Assembly (NCBI RefSeq): GCF_042648805.1
Contig: NZ_JBHRXZ010000022.1
Span: forward strand, 248,001 to 312,000
Direction of reading: 5' to 3'
DNA: 64,000 nt
Origin: Azomonas tarimensis
GTDB lineage: Bacteria; Pseudomonadota; Gammaproteobacteria; Pseudomonadales; Pseudomonadaceae
Part shown: one piece after another, positions 54,443 through 63,624 of the stretch
How positions within the stretch are numbered: the first letter of the stretch is position 1
Layout: the number at the start of each line of letters is the position of its first letter
The notes under the pieces: generated by a model
Told to the model about the DNA's origin: nothing
Database searches by the model: none
The model's input: the letters and a program-made list of their open reading frames with translations, nothing else
Program-made: the position numbers and the translations under genes

Positions 54443-54834
54443 GTTTCGATCCTCCACTGAAAGTCTCGGTAATGCCCACTGGCATAGAAGAAGACAACGC
54501 CAAGGGCAATGCGAGCCTGACTCGCGTTCACGAACCTGGCTGGGGCGCCGGTTCGTTCGCTAGCAAGCTCGCTCCTACAGGAAAGCTGTCAGCCCCAAAG
54601 TGTCCGTCGGCCGGTGCGAGCGCCGGGACGGCTCCGGCGAGCAGTCTGGCGTAGGTCGCCGCGGTCCAGAGGCACTGCCCAAGAAGCTGGAAACCCGCTG
54701 TTGCCATTCGCGCTGCCAGCACGGGGGAGGGCCGACTACGATAGAGGGTACTCTTTCATCTCGGTTCGCGGCCCCTGGTCGCCGACATCACAGGCGGTTC
54801 GCCAGCCGCCCCGAGTAGAGCGGAGAACTCCTGC
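54443..54834. other. Intergenic region with a REP-like element
   Basis: About 390 bases without a convincing gene. The REP-like element (54552-54582) is the only recognised structure. The last part contains the start signals of the 152-residue protein (AGCGGAG nine bases before its ATG). Confidence 0.6.
54552..54582. repeat. Pseudomonas-type REP element
   Basis: The core GCTAGCAAGCTCGCTCCTAC matches the well-known REP sequence of pseudomonads (GCGAGCAAGCTCGCTCCTACA) with one change. It forms a short imperfect hairpin (AGCAAGCT/AGCTTGCT type) and lies in a gene-free stretch, the usual location. Confidence 0.8.
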
Positions 54835-55293
54835 ATGAAGATCGAACGATTCGAGGATCTGATCGACTGGACGCGTCATACCCACGGTCGCCTTTCGACC
54901 TGTCTGAGCCGCGCGGCCGGCAAGCACGAGCAGCTGCGCGCGCAATGGTTGCTCACCTACCTGGCCGATCACGAGAAAGCGCTGGCGCGCACCATCGGTC
55001 GCATGGAGCAGCATGCCAAGCCGCATGTCCTGCGCACCTGCATCTATGACTACCTGATCCGCGAGCCCATCCTGTTCAGCGGCCCCAGCGCCAAGGCCTA
55101 CGACAGCATGAGCGTGGACGACATCTCCCGCGAAGTCTTCGACATCCACAATCAGGTGATCGAGCTGTACCGCTCGCTGGCCCGCCGCGCGGAGATCGAG
55201 GGCGCCCGTGTCCTGGCTGACGATCTGCTGAAACTCGAAGAACACGAAACCATGCGCCTGGCGACGCAGGTGGGGCGAATCAACGAGATCTGA
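54835..55293 (+). CDS. Conserved hypothetical helical protein
   Basis: A 152-residue, mostly helical protein (MKIERFEDLIDWTRHTHGRL...). Repeated Glu/His patterns (LADHEKALARTIGRMEQHA, LLKLEEHETMRLATQV) recall ferritin-like or hemerythrin-like bundles, but the metal ligand sets are not complete enough to call. I recall similar Pseudomonas proteins with no known function. It converges with the ABC ATPase gene 104 bases on. Confidence 0.75.
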   Translation: MKIERFEDLIDWTRHTHGRLSTCLSRAAGKHEQLRAQWLLTYLADHEKALARTIGRMEQHAKPHVLRTCIYDYLIREPILFSGPSAKAYDSMSVDDISREVFDIHNQVIELYRSLARRAEIEGARVLADDLLKLEEHETMRLATQVGRINEI

Positions 55294-55397
55294 GGGCGCA
55301 AGCCGCGAGTCGTAAGCGGGGAGCGGGTCCTGACCACGATATGGTTGCCCGCCCGCCCCGATGTCGCGGATGGTCCAGGCTTGCAGCTTGCAGTCCC

Positions 55398-56240
55398 TTA
55401 CCCCTCCGCCATCGCCGTCAGCTTTGCCAGCTGGTCGAGATCGGTCTGCATGCCCGAGGTTTCACGAATGCGGGCGAGGATCTGCCGTTTCAGTTCGGTG
55501 AATTCAGGCGAGAGCTTCATGTCCTGATTGCGCTGCGCCGGCAGCGGCACCTCGTAGATCGAGTCGATGCGTCCGGGGCGCGGCGCCATGAGCACGATGC
55601 GGGTACCCAGGTAGATGGCTTCCTCGACGTCATGGGTGACGAAGAGGATGGTGCTCTTTTCCAGCTTGTGCACATGGCGGATGAGGTCGTGCATCACTTC
55701 GCGGGTCTGGGCGTCGAGGGCGCCAAAGGGCTCATCCATCAGTAGCGTCGCGGGCTTTGGCATGAGCGCCCGGGCGATGGCCACGCGCTGCTGCATGCCG
55801 CCGGAGAGCTGGCTCGGGTAGGCGTCGGCAAAGGGCGTCAGGCCCATCAGGTTGAGCAGGGCGTCGGCGCGGCCGCGAGCGTTCTCCATGTCGCCGGGGC
55901 CGCGCACCGTGTCGCTGATGACCTTCAGCTGGCGGCAGAACTTGATGTTCTTCATCACCGAAAGCCAGGGATAGAGGCTGTAGTGCTGGAACACCATGGC
56001 GCGGTCGACGCCGGGACCGTCGATGGGTTTGCCGTCGAGCAGGATCTCGCCGTGGGAGAGTGTTTCCAGCCCTGCGATGATGCGCAGCAGCGTCGACTTG
56101 CCGCAGCCCGAGGCGCCGACAAAGGTGACGAACTCGTTGGGCTGGATGTCCAGGTCGATCTGGCGCAGGGCCTCGACCTCGCGCTTGTCGCCGACAAAGG
56201 TCTTGCCGACCTGGCGAATCTGGATCTTGGGAGCGGTCAT
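55398..56240 (-). CDS. ABC transporter ATP-binding protein, SsuB/TauB type
   Basis: A 280-residue ATPase. Walker A GASGCGKST, signature LSGGMQQR, Walker B TLLMDEPFGALD and H-loop FVTHDVEEAIYL are intact. It is the last gene of the second catabolic operon. A binding protein at the operon's other end (63625 on) likely belongs with it. Confidence 0.93.
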   Translation of the reverse strand: MTAPKIQIRQVGKTFVGDKREVEALRQIDLDIQPNEFVTFVGASGCGKSTLLRIIAGLETLSHGEILLDGKPIDGPGVDRAMVFQHYSLYPWLSVMKNIKFCRQLKVISDTVRGPGDMENARGRADALLNLMGLTPFADAYPSQLSGGMQQRVAIARALMPKPATLLMDEPFGALDAQTREVMHDLIRHVHKLEKSTILFVTHDVEEAIYLGTRIVLMAPRPGRIDSIYEVPLPAQRNQDMKLSPEFTELKRQILARIRETSGMQTDLDQLAKLTAMAEG

Positions 56241-56243
56241 GGC

Positions 56244-57128
56244 TTACTTCCTCTGCCAGGGAAAGGCGCGGCGGGAGATCCAGCGGAAGGCCTGGTCGGT
56301 GAGCAGGCCGATCAGGCCGATCAGCAGGATGCCGGCGAAGATCTTGTCGGTGTGCATGTAACGCTGGGCGCGCAGGATGGCGTAGCCGATGCCGGAATTG
56401 GATGCCACCAGTTCGGCCACCACCAGATAGGTCCAGGCCCAGCCGCAGGTGATGCGCAGGGTGTCGAGCAACGCCGGCTTGGACGACGGCAGGATCACCA
56501 GGCGGATGATCTCGGCCCGGCTGGCGCCCATGGTCTGGGCCGCCTCGATCTGTGCCATGGGGACCCGGCGGACGTCTTCGGCCACCATCAGCAGCATCTG
56601 GAAGAAGGTACCGATAAAGATGATGAGGATCTTGGCACCCTCACCGATGCCCACCCAGAGCATCACCAACGGGATGAAGGCGACCGCGGGCATGTAGCGG
56701 ATGAAGTCGGCGAGCGGTTCCAGGGCCGCCTGCACCGGGCGGTAGGTGCCGATGTAGAGGCCCAGCGGCAGGGCGATCAACGCCGAGGCGGTAAAGCCAG
56801 CCATGACCCGCCAGACGCTGATGCCGATATCGCCCAGAAGGTTCTCGGCGGTCCACCAGCGCACCAGGCGCTCCATGACCGCGCCCGGGCTGGGCATGAA
56901 CAGCGGGTCGGCGAGGCCCAGCGCGGTATAGGCCCACCAGAGCACGAAGGGTGTGAGCAGGCCGGTCGCCGCCAGCAGCCAGAGCGTGGCTTGCGGCAGT
57001 TCACCGCGAATCACCCAGAAGCGCGGCCGGCGTCGCGGAGGCTGCTGTGGCGCAGGGGACGGCGCAGGGGCCGCGGCGGGCGAAGCGGCGCTTTCGGCGC
57101 GGCGGACAAGGGCAGCCTGTAGGGTCAT
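56244..57128 (-). CDS. ABC transporter permease, SsuC/TauC type
   Basis: A 294-residue permease with about six helices and an N-terminal Ala/Pro-rich cytosolic extension (ASPAAAPAPSPAPQQPPRRR). The EAA-like loop is EAAQTMGASRAEIIRLVILPSS. It precedes the ATPase gene by three bases and overlaps the upstream gene's stop by four. Confidence 0.9.
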   Translation of the reverse strand: MTLQAALVRRAESAASPAAAPAPSPAPQQPPRRRPRFWVIRGELPQATLWLLAATGLLTPFVLWWAYTALGLADPLFMPSPGAVMERLVRWWTAENLLGDIGISVWRVMAGFTASALIALPLGLYIGTYRPVQAALEPLADFIRYMPAVAFIPLVMLWVGIGEGAKILIIFIGTFFQMLLMVAEDVRRVPMAQIEAAQTMGASRAEIIRLVILPSSKPALLDTLRITCGWAWTYLVVAELVASNSGIGYAILRAQRYMHTDKIFAGILLIGLIGLLTDQAFRWISRRAFPWQRK

Positions 57129-57928
57129 GGAGGTGTCTCCTGCGGAGCGATGAAGTCGGGAGTGGGTACGCAGACCCAGCCACCGGCAGGCGGGTAACTG
57201 CCGAGACGGGCAATGGGTTCGGCGCCGATGGTCTCTGCGCTGTCGGCGCGGCAGTTGGCTGGCAGCAGCGCCTGGCCGGCACGTCCGGGCAGGCTCGAAT
57301 GGGTGATCTGCCAAGGCTCCCCGGCGCCGGCGATTCGGCCGAAGGACAGCTCGAAGGCCATCAGTGCCAGCTGCCGGGCCGGGCTGGCGGCGGCGATGTG
57401 TTCGCGCAACTGACCGCCACGGCGCAGGCCCACCGGGCGTCCGGCAGCGAACAGAAAGCAGTCGCCAGCCACCAGCAGGCAGGCGTTGCGGGCGCTCTCG
57501 TCGGCCGGGCGCAGCCACTGGCCCCAATTGATGCCCAGCGAATGGGGCAGGCGTTCCCAGGTCTCCTGGTAGCTGCCATCGAGGGCGGTCTCGATCAGCC
57601 GGTCGGCCCCGTCGAAGCGCATTTCGCCGATGTCGGCGGTGCCGCCGACGGGTTGGTAGTCGATCAGCCGGTGCCAGTAGCAGAGATCGTCCTCCACCTG
57701 GGTCAGGCCGGCGAAACCGGACTGCTCGGAAAGCAACAGCATCTGCTCGCTGCTGCACTCTTCGAGTGAGGCGACCTCGGGATAGGCCAGCGCCGGCAGC
57801 CGCAGGTCGCCGTGGAGCAGCGGCGTCTGCAGCCAGAACACTGTGCTGCGGTCGTCGCGGGCGCCCTTGGCGGTGGTCAGCAGGCGACGTTGCCAGACGC
57901 CCAGATAGCTGATCGGAACTGAGTTCAT
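57125..57928 (-). CDS. Hypothetical protein, possibly HRI1-like
   Basis: A 267-residue protein starting MNSVPISYLGVWQRRLLTTAKG. GVWQRRLL, TTVFWLQTP-like STVFWLQTPLLHGDLRLP and the beta-rich middle resemble HRI1-family proteins with a lipocalin-like double barrel, from memory. No catalytic motif is obvious. The gene is coupled on both sides in the operon, so it probably takes part in the same pathway. Confidence 0.6.
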   Translation of the reverse strand: MNSVPISYLGVWQRRLLTTAKGARDDRSTVFWLQTPLLHGDLRLPALAYPEVASLEECSSEQMLLLSEQSGFAGLTQVEDDLCYWHRLIDYQPVGGTADIGEMRFDGADRLIETALDGSYQETWERLPHSLGINWGQWLRPADESARNACLLVAGDCFLFAAGRPVGLRRGGQLREHIAAASPARQLALMAFELSFGRIAGAGEPWQITHSSLPGRAGQALLPANCRADSAETIGAEPIARLGSYPPAGGWVCVPTPDFIAPQETPP

Positions 57929-58701
57929 GCGTGATACTCCGGGAAACCTTTGAGGGTCTCCCAGAATGCCATGTCGTGATTGGGCCAGACCTCGCCGCCG
58001 GTCTCCCCGGCGAGACGCTTGAGCTTGCGGATACTCTCCAGCGCCAGATCCTCGCGGTCGCGCCAGCAGGTGCCGGGGGCGATCTCGTCGGTGAGGTTTT
58101 CGCTCAGGTCCGCCGCGTCGCCGGCAAGGATCACCGGCCGGCCCTCGGGAAGCTCGATCAGCAGCGACATGTGCCCGGCGGTGTGGCCGGGCGTGTTGAT
58201 CGCGCGCAGACCAGGGAGCAGGTCGTATTCCTCGCGCTGGGGTTTCCAGCGGTAGTCTCCGCCGAAGTCGTCGGCGAAATAGGCCTCGTCGGCCGGCTCG
58301 CGGGCAGCCGCCAATTCGTCGACATGTACATGCACCTCGGCGCCGCAAACCTCGCAGAGCCCGCCGGCGTGGTCGAAATGCAGATGGCTGAGAAACACCA
58401 GGTCGATGTCCGCCGGGGTCAGCCCGAGGCGGGCGAAATGGGCCGGCAGGCGCTGCTCTTCGAGCATGGTCGGCGCTGGAAACAGGCCCTCGTCGTACCA
58501 CTGCCGGCGGGCCTCGGGTTCGGCGATCTTGCGGTAGTCACAGCCCACATCGAACAACACCCGGCCCTGCCGGGTCTCGATCAGGTAGGCGAGGATGGGC
58601 GCGTCGATCAGGGTGCCGCGGCCACGGTTGCGGGTGGAGATGGACTTGTCGTAGCGATGGGTCGCCGTGAGCAGCGGCCAGAGTTTCAGCACTTGAGTCA
58701 T
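57925..58701 (-). CDS. Metallo-beta-lactamase-fold hydrolase, AHL-lactonase-like
   Basis: A 258-residue MBL protein. The zinc motif HLHFDHAGG, then NTPGHTAGHMSLLIE (His), LAGDAADL (Asp) and the late His in EVWPNHDMAFWE are all present. N-acyl homoserine lactonases share this pattern, but in a catabolic operon it may open a lactone or cyclic amide intermediate. Confidence 0.88.
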   Translation of the reverse strand: MTQVLKLWPLLTATHRYDKSISTRNRGRGTLIDAPILAYLIETRQGRVLFDVGCDYRKIAEPEARRQWYDEGLFPAPTMLEEQRLPAHFARLGLTPADIDLVFLSHLHFDHAGGLCEVCGAEVHVHVDELAAAREPADEAYFADDFGGDYRWKPQREEYDLLPGLRAINTPGHTAGHMSLLIELPEGRPVILAGDAADLSENLTDEIAPGTCWRDREDLALESIRKLKRLAGETGGEVWPNHDMAFWETLKGFPEYHA

Positions 58702-59354
58702 GCCTGCTTCTCCAGATCGAGCATCTGGTCGAGCAGCGCCTGGCTGGTGCAGATCTCGCCGAAGATGCCGCCTTCCACCCTGATCATCGCCAGCGCAGCC
58801 TGGTGCAGGGCCGGGGCGCCAGAGGCGCAGGCGTCGCCCACCGTCAGGCAGTCGTAGCCCAGGTCCACGGCCTGACGCAGGGTCGAGGACACGCAGACCT
58901 CGGTGGTCACCCCAGTGAGGATCAGTTGGCAGATACCACGCTGGCGCAGCAGCAAATCGAGATCGGTATGGGCGAAGGCACTGTAGCCCGGCTTGTCGAT
59001 CACCGGCTCGCCGGCCAGCGGCTGCAGCTCGTCGATGATGTCGTGGCCGTGCTCGCCGCGCACCAGCAGGCGGCCCAGCGGGCCCTGGCTGCCGATGGTG
59101 GCACCGGCCGCTTCGGCACGGCGGCGCTTGGCCTCGGGCAGGTCGGACAGGTCCGGGCGGTGCCCTTCGCGGGTGTGGATGACAAGCATCCCCAGCGCCC
59201 GGGCCTGATCCAGCAGCGTCCGGATCGGCTCGATGGGCGCGCGCAGGCAGGCGATGTCCAACCCGGCCTGGTCGGCATAGCCGCCGGGCGCGCAGAAGTC
59301 GCGCTGCATGTCGATCACCAGCAGCGCGCAGCGGCGCGGGTCGAGGCTGATCAC
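58698..59354 (-). CDS. Isochorismatase-family amidohydrolase
   Basis: A 218-residue cysteine hydrolase from a GTG start at 59354 with GGAG upstream. Asp in LLVIDMQRDFCAPGGYADQA, Lys in VIDKPGYSAF and Cys in TGVTTEVCVSSTL form the catalytic triad. The family includes N-carbamoylsarcosine amidase and biuret hydrolase. Next to creatininase this suggests hydrolysis of a carbamoyl or similar amide bond. The start overlaps the creatininase gene's stop by four bases. Confidence 0.85.
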   Translation of the reverse strand: MISLDPRRCALLVIDMQRDFCAPGGYADQAGLDIACLRAPIEPIRTLLDQARALGMLVIHTREGHRPDLSDLPEAKRRRAEAAGATIGSQGPLGRLLVRGEHGHDIIDELQPLAGEPVIDKPGYSAFAHTDLDLLLRQRGICQLILTGVTTEVCVSSTLRQAVDLGYDCLTVGDACASGAPALHQAALAMIRVEGGIFGEICTSQALLDQMLDLEKQA

Positions 59355-60133
59355 GCCCGATGCTCCATGGCGAATTCCGCGCGCACCGCCCGGGCGATGC
59401 CGCCGGCGATGTCTTCGGCCAGGCGCGCGCCCTTCTCGGCGGACGACCCCCTGGCCGAGGAGAGCACGCCGGAGGGCGGCACCCACTCGGTGCGTGGCGG
59501 GTACATGTCGTAGGGCGGAAAATCGGCCGGTCCGTCGTCCGGGATCTTGTCCAGCGACACCAGCTCCGGCAGGTAATGCAGCATCAGCGAGGTCTCGATC
59601 ACCGCGGCGTGCTCCAGGGCAAAGCCCGGGAAGCCGCCGGGGAAGACATCGGCCAGGGTCTCTTCACGACAGAAATCCCAGTGCTCCAGACGCATCACTT
59701 CGAGTCCCGACTTCGCCCCGCCCAGTTCGCGCATGGCCAGCTCGATGCCTTCGGTGACGAACCACTGGTTCTCGTAATGGCCCACCACCAGCACCAGCCG
59801 CTTCACACCGTGACGATGAAACTCGCGCACGGCGTCGCGGACCATGGCCGAGAGGGTCGCGCCGTCGACGCTGGTGGTGCCGCAGAAATGCTGGCCGCCG
59901 CCGCACTTGGGCTGCGACTTGTAGCCATAGGCCAGCGCCGGGGCCACCAGGCCACCGATCCGCGCGGCGACATCGGCGCTGATGGCGCTGGCGAGCAGAT
60001 GATCGGTGCCCAGCGGCAGGTGCGGGCCGTGCTGTTCGGTGGCGCCGCAGGGCAGGAACACCACCGCACCTTCGGCGACTCGCCTTTCGTACTCGATCCA
60101 GCTCAGGCGATCCATGTGAACGGTGGCGGTCAT
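59351..60133 (-). CDS. Creatininase-family amidohydrolase
   Basis: A 260-residue protein with the creatininase pattern: LPCGATEQHGPHLPLGTD, YGYKSQPKCGGGQHFCGTTS, VVGHYENQWFVTEGIELAM and EHAAVIETSLMLHYLPELV. The match to Pseudomonas creatininase (from memory) is good, better than to the looser family. Creatininase hydrolyses creatinine to creatine with Zn/Mn. No creatinase follows; the partner here is an isochorismatase-type amidase, so another cyclic amide is also possible. Confidence 0.85.
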   Translation of the reverse strand: MTATVHMDRLSWIEYERRVAEGAVVFLPCGATEQHGPHLPLGTDHLLASAISADVAARIGGLVAPALAYGYKSQPKCGGGQHFCGTTSVDGATLSAMVRDAVREFHRHGVKRLVLVVGHYENQWFVTEGIELAMRELGGAKSGLEVMRLEHWDFCREETLADVFPGGFPGFALEHAAVIETSLMLHYLPELVSLDKIPDDGPADFPPYDMYPPRTEWVPPSGVLSSARGSSAEKGARLAEDIAGGIARAVRAEFAMEHRA

Positions 60134-61011
60134 GCGAGGGGACTCCGTGCGGGGGAAAGAGAGACCTGGCGTTCCGGCCAGGCGGCAATGAGCGCGGCGC
60201 CGGTGATCAGCGCGGCGCCCAGCCATTCGCGGCTGTGGATCTGCTGATCGCCCAGCCAGGCGGAAGAGAGCACCGCGGCGATCAGCTCGAAGATCACCAG
60301 CAGCGCGGCGCGGCCGGCTTCGAGATGGGTCAGTCCGTACTGGACGGCGGTCATCGCCACCAGCCAGCCCAGCGCCAGCAGGCCGACCTGCCAGGCAATG
60401 GTGGCGGTCACCGGCGGCGGCGTCTGCTGCAGCAGAGAGCAGACCAGCCCGCCGAGCAGCGCGCTGCCGACGAAACTGACCACCGCCTTGCTCGCCAGCG
60501 GCACCCGGTCGGCGGCGCGCGTGGCCAGGTTGTTCAGGCTGAAGGCCAGGCCCGCGCTGAGCGCCAGCCAGTCGTTGCCGTCCAGCGGGCGCAGGGCGTC
60601 GCTGCTGATGCCGAGGGTCATGCCGATGCCGACCATGGCCAGGGCCAGCGACAGCACGCGCAGACCGCCCATGCGTTCGCCCAGCAGCAACCAGCCACCG
60701 AGTACGCTCCATACCGGCGCCAGATAGAACAGCAGCATCACCCGCACCACATGGCCATCGGCCAGGGCGGTGATCAGCGCCGCGGTGGCCCAGCCGCCGC
60801 CGAGGCCCATGGCGACCACATGCAGGTATTGCGCACGCCAGTGCTGTCGTTGCGCCCAGAGCACCGGTACGGCGATCAGGCTGAGCAGACTGTAGGTCAG
60901 CAGCACCAAAGGCATGCCTTCCAGCCCCTGGTTGGAGAGAAACTGCAGCGGTAGCCAGCCCAGGCCCCAGAGCGTGGCGCCAGACACCAATAACAGTTGC
61001 GGCAGCATCAT
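60130..61011 (-). CDS. EamA-family permease (DMT superfamily)
   Basis: A 293-residue protein with about ten helices in two EamA repeats (LLLVSGATLWGLGWLPLQFL; LSAGLAFSLNNLATRAADRV). It probably exports a metabolite or amino acid-like compound. Its ATG overlaps the SDR stop (ATGA). Confidence 0.88.
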   Translation of the reverse strand: MMLPQLLLVSGATLWGLGWLPLQFLSNQGLEGMPLVLLTYSLLSLIAVPVLWAQRQHWRAQYLHVVAMGLGGGWATAALITALADGHVVRVMLLFYLAPVWSVLGGWLLLGERMGGLRVLSLALAMVGIGMTLGISSDALRPLDGNDWLALSAGLAFSLNNLATRAADRVPLASKAVVSFVGSALLGGLVCSLLQQTPPPVTATIAWQVGLLALGWLVAMTAVQYGLTHLEAGRAALLVIFELIAAVLSSAWLGDQQIHSREWLGAALITGAALIAAWPERQVSLSPARSPLA

Positions 61012-61763
61012 GCGCCCATCCAGGAGCCGCCATTGGGCCCCAGTATCTGGCCGGTGAAATAGCTGGACTGCGGCGAGAGCAGGAAGACGATGGCGGAGGC
61101 GACTTCTTCCGGGGTGCCCAGCCGGGCCATGGGAATGTCCAGTTCCTTGGCCATCCATTCCTCGCTCATGTTCTCCGGCGAGACCATGGCGGTGGCGATG
61201 GGGCCGGGCGCGACGCCGTTGATGCGGACCTGCGGGGCGAACTCCCGCGCCAGCGAGCGAGTCAGGCCGATCACCCCGGCCTTGGCCGTGCAGTAGGCGG
61301 CATAGTCGCCGCGGCCGAGAAAGCCAAGATCCGAGGCGACGTTGACGATGGCGCCGCTGCCCCGCGGTGCCATGTGCATGAGCGCCGCACGGCAGCAGCG
61401 ATAGACACCGTTGAGGTCGACCCCGAGCACCGCCTCCCAGTCGCTTTCATCGGTGTCGAGGAAGGGCTTTTCGAGAATGATCCCGGCGTTGTTCACCAGA
61501 AGATCCAGCGGGCCTGTGGCCAACAGCGTCTCGAACATGGCCGCGACCTGCTGTGGGCTGCGCACGTCGGCCTCGACGGTGGCCGCGCGGCCGCCACTGG
61601 CGTCGATCTCGGCGCGCAGCGACTCGGCCTCCAGCGGCTGGCCGAAGTGGTTGATCCAGACCCCGGCGCCAGCGTCGGCCAGGGCCAACGTGGTGGCCCG
61701 GCCGATCCCGGTGGCGGCACCGGTGACCAGCGCGGTGAGTCCGGCGAGCGGTCGCGGATTCAT
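61008..61763 (-). CDS. SDR-family oxidoreductase
   Basis: A 251-residue classical SDR: LTALVTGAATGIGRATT, NNAG in LLVNNAGIIL, Ser in IVNVASDLGFLG, then YAAYCTAKAGVIGLTRS. Full catalytic set. It follows the next SDR with one base of overlap. Confidence 0.92.
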   Translation of the reverse strand: MNPRPLAGLTALVTGAATGIGRATTLALADAGAGVWINHFGQPLEAESLRAEIDASGGRAATVEADVRSPQQVAAMFETLLATGPLDLLVNNAGIILEKPFLDTDESDWEAVLGVDLNGVYRCCRAALMHMAPRGSGAIVNVASDLGFLGRGDYAAYCTAKAGVIGLTRSLAREFAPQVRINGVAPGPIATAMVSPENMSEEWMAKELDIPMARLGTPEEVASAIVFLLSPQSSYFTGQILGPNGGSWMGA

Positions 61764-62548
61764 CAGTGCATCACCTCGCCATGGCTGACCGAGAGCGCCT
61801 GGCCGGTGAGCGGCAGGGACAGAGGCGACCCGAGAAAGAGGAAGGTGCCGGCCAGGTCGGCGGGCGTCATCAGTTCCGGTACGGCCTGGGCGGAGAGTAT
61901 GCTGGCCAGTTCTTCGTCCTCGCTGCGCCCGCTCTCGGCGGCCATGGCCCGCAGCGAGCGCATGGCCGCCTCGGTTGCGACCCAGCCGGGGCAGACTGCG
62001 TTGACCCGGATGCGCCGGGCGCCAAGTTCCAGCGCCAGCGAGCGGGTCAGGCCGACCACCGCGTGCTTGCTGGCGGCATAGGCGGAGAACGCAGGCATAC
62101 CGACCAGTCCCCACATCGAGGACTGATTGATCACGCTGCTGCCGGCGGTCATGCAGGGCAGCAGGGCGCGGGTCAGGCGCATCATGGTCTCGACATTGTT
62201 GGCCAGCAGGCTGCCCCAGCGGGCGTCGGCTTCGGCACCGTCATCGGCCAGCGGGGTGGGGTATTCCACCCCGGCGTTGTTGATCAGCACGTCCACGGTC
62301 ACTCCGCGTTCGGCCAGCCCGAAGGCGTAGGCCTTCACCGCGGCGAAATCGGACAGATCCAGCGCTGTGGTGCGCAGCGGCACCTCGCCCAGTTCGGCGG
62401 CCAGCGAGGCCAGCGCCTCGGCGTTCCGGTCGAGCAGTTCAAGGAAGGCCCCGGCCTCGGCAAACGCCTGGGCCAGGCCCCGGCCGATCCCGCCGGCGGC
62501 GCCGGTGAGCACCACGCAGCGGCCGCGATAATCCAGCGCATCCCTCAT
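61763..62548 (-). CDS. SDR-family oxidoreductase
   Basis: A 261-residue SDR: VVLTGAAGGIGRGLAQAF, NNAG in VLINNAGVEY, Ser in INQSSMWGLVG, then FSAYAASKHAVVGLTRS. A GTG at 62554 overlapping the desaturase stop is an alternative start. Two tandem SDRs suggest two oxidation steps. Confidence 0.9.
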   Translation of the reverse strand: MRDALDYRGRCVVLTGAAGGIGRGLAQAFAEAGAFLELLDRNAEALASLAAELGEVPLRTTALDLSDFAAVKAYAFGLAERGVTVDVLINNAGVEYPTPLADDGAEADARWGSLLANNVETMMRLTRALLPCMTAGSSVINQSSMWGLVGMPAFSAYAASKHAVVGLTRSLALELGARRIRVNAVCPGWVATEAAMRSLRAMAAESGRSEDEELASILSAQAVPELMTPADLAGTFLFLGSPLSLPLTGQALSVSHGEVMH

Positions 62549-62550
62549 GG

Positions 62551-63576
62551 TCACACCGCCGTCAGGAAGGAGACGCCCACGGCGCCATAGAAATGGTCGG
62601 GCTGTCCCTGGACCACCACGCCGTAGTCGTCATCCAGCACCCGGCGCAGCCGGTGCTTGTGGAAGCTCGGTAGCAAGGCGCGCATCGGGATCACCTGGGC
62701 ATAGGCGCTGCCGTAGAGCTTCGCGTGCAGCGCGGGCAGGCGGTACCAGGGTTCGGCGGGTTTCTCGTGATGGACGTTGTGGTAGCTGAAATTCAGCAGC
62801 AGCAGATTCAGGGCTGGCCAGCGCAGCGAGACCACGTTGGTGAAAGTGTTCTGCTGCTCGTAGCGGCGATCGCGGAGCTTGTCGTCGGGCACCTTGCCCT
62901 CGCCGAGGACGGCAAAGGCGTCATAGGTGTGCTGGTAGGCGTCGGCGAAGCGCAGCACCGTGAGCATGATCATCCAGGCCACGCCGTAGAGCAGCAGCGC
63001 CTTGAGCGAGAACCAGCCGAGCAGGGCGAACAGGAAAGCGCGCAGGCCGAACACGGCGGCCACCTGGCCGCGACGGACACGGTGCTTTTCATGGTCGGTG
63101 ATGAAGGGCATGAGGATCACGTAGAAGTGCATGATCAGCTCCACCGCCGGCACGTAGGCCCATTCCAGCATCAGCACGAGCTTCTGGAACCACACCGGGC
63201 GGGCCTTGAGGAAGGCCTTGGAATCGAAGGTGATGACGTCGGCGCGGTCGACGTGGTGGCGCATGTGCTTGTGGCGCAGGTCGGCGAACCGGGCATAGCA
63301 GCTGCCGCTCATCCAGCTGCAGACATTGCCGGCCCATTCGTTGTGCCTGGGTTTGCTGAAGATGCTGCCATGGGCGAACTCATGGATGAAGTAGGCGGCC
63401 ATGATCATGCCGTGGGCCAGGAGCAAGGTGCCCAGGGCGTTGAGCCAGGGGCTGGAGGCGAACAGCAGCGCCAGGCCGCCGAACCAGGCGGTCAGGGTGT
63501 AGGCCATGGCCAGGCTGTTGGGCAGCAGGCCATCGGCATAGCGGAACAGGGGTTTCTTTTTGGCAGCGATGGCCAT
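62551..63576 (-). CDS. Membrane fatty-acid-desaturase-family oxygenase
   Basis: A 341-residue membrane protein with the three His boxes: HEFAHGS, HKHMRHH and HNVHHE. Four to six helices surround them. Members desaturate or hydroxylate lipids, alkanes or sterol-like compounds using a diiron site. GGAGG lies six bases before the ATG at 63576. In this operon it probably starts the oxidative attack. Confidence 0.88.
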   Translation of the reverse strand: MAIAAKKKPLFRYADGLLPNSLAMAYTLTAWFGGLALLFASSPWLNALGTLLLAHGMIMAAYFIHEFAHGSIFSKPRHNEWAGNVCSWMSGSCYARFADLRHKHMRHHVDRADVITFDSKAFLKARPVWFQKLVLMLEWAYVPAVELIMHFYVILMPFITDHEKHRVRRGQVAAVFGLRAFLFALLGWFSLKALLLYGVAWMIMLTVLRFADAYQHTYDAFAVLGEGKVPDDKLRDRRYEQQNTFTNVVSLRWPALNLLLLNFSYHNVHHEKPAEPWYRLPALHAKLYGSAYAQVIPMRALLPSFHKHRLRRVLDDDYGVVVQGQPDHFYGAVGVSFLTAV

Positions 63577-63624
63577 GAACAACCTCCGGTGAGGGCCGGC
63601 CTGGAGCCGGCGCCTCCTGGCGTA

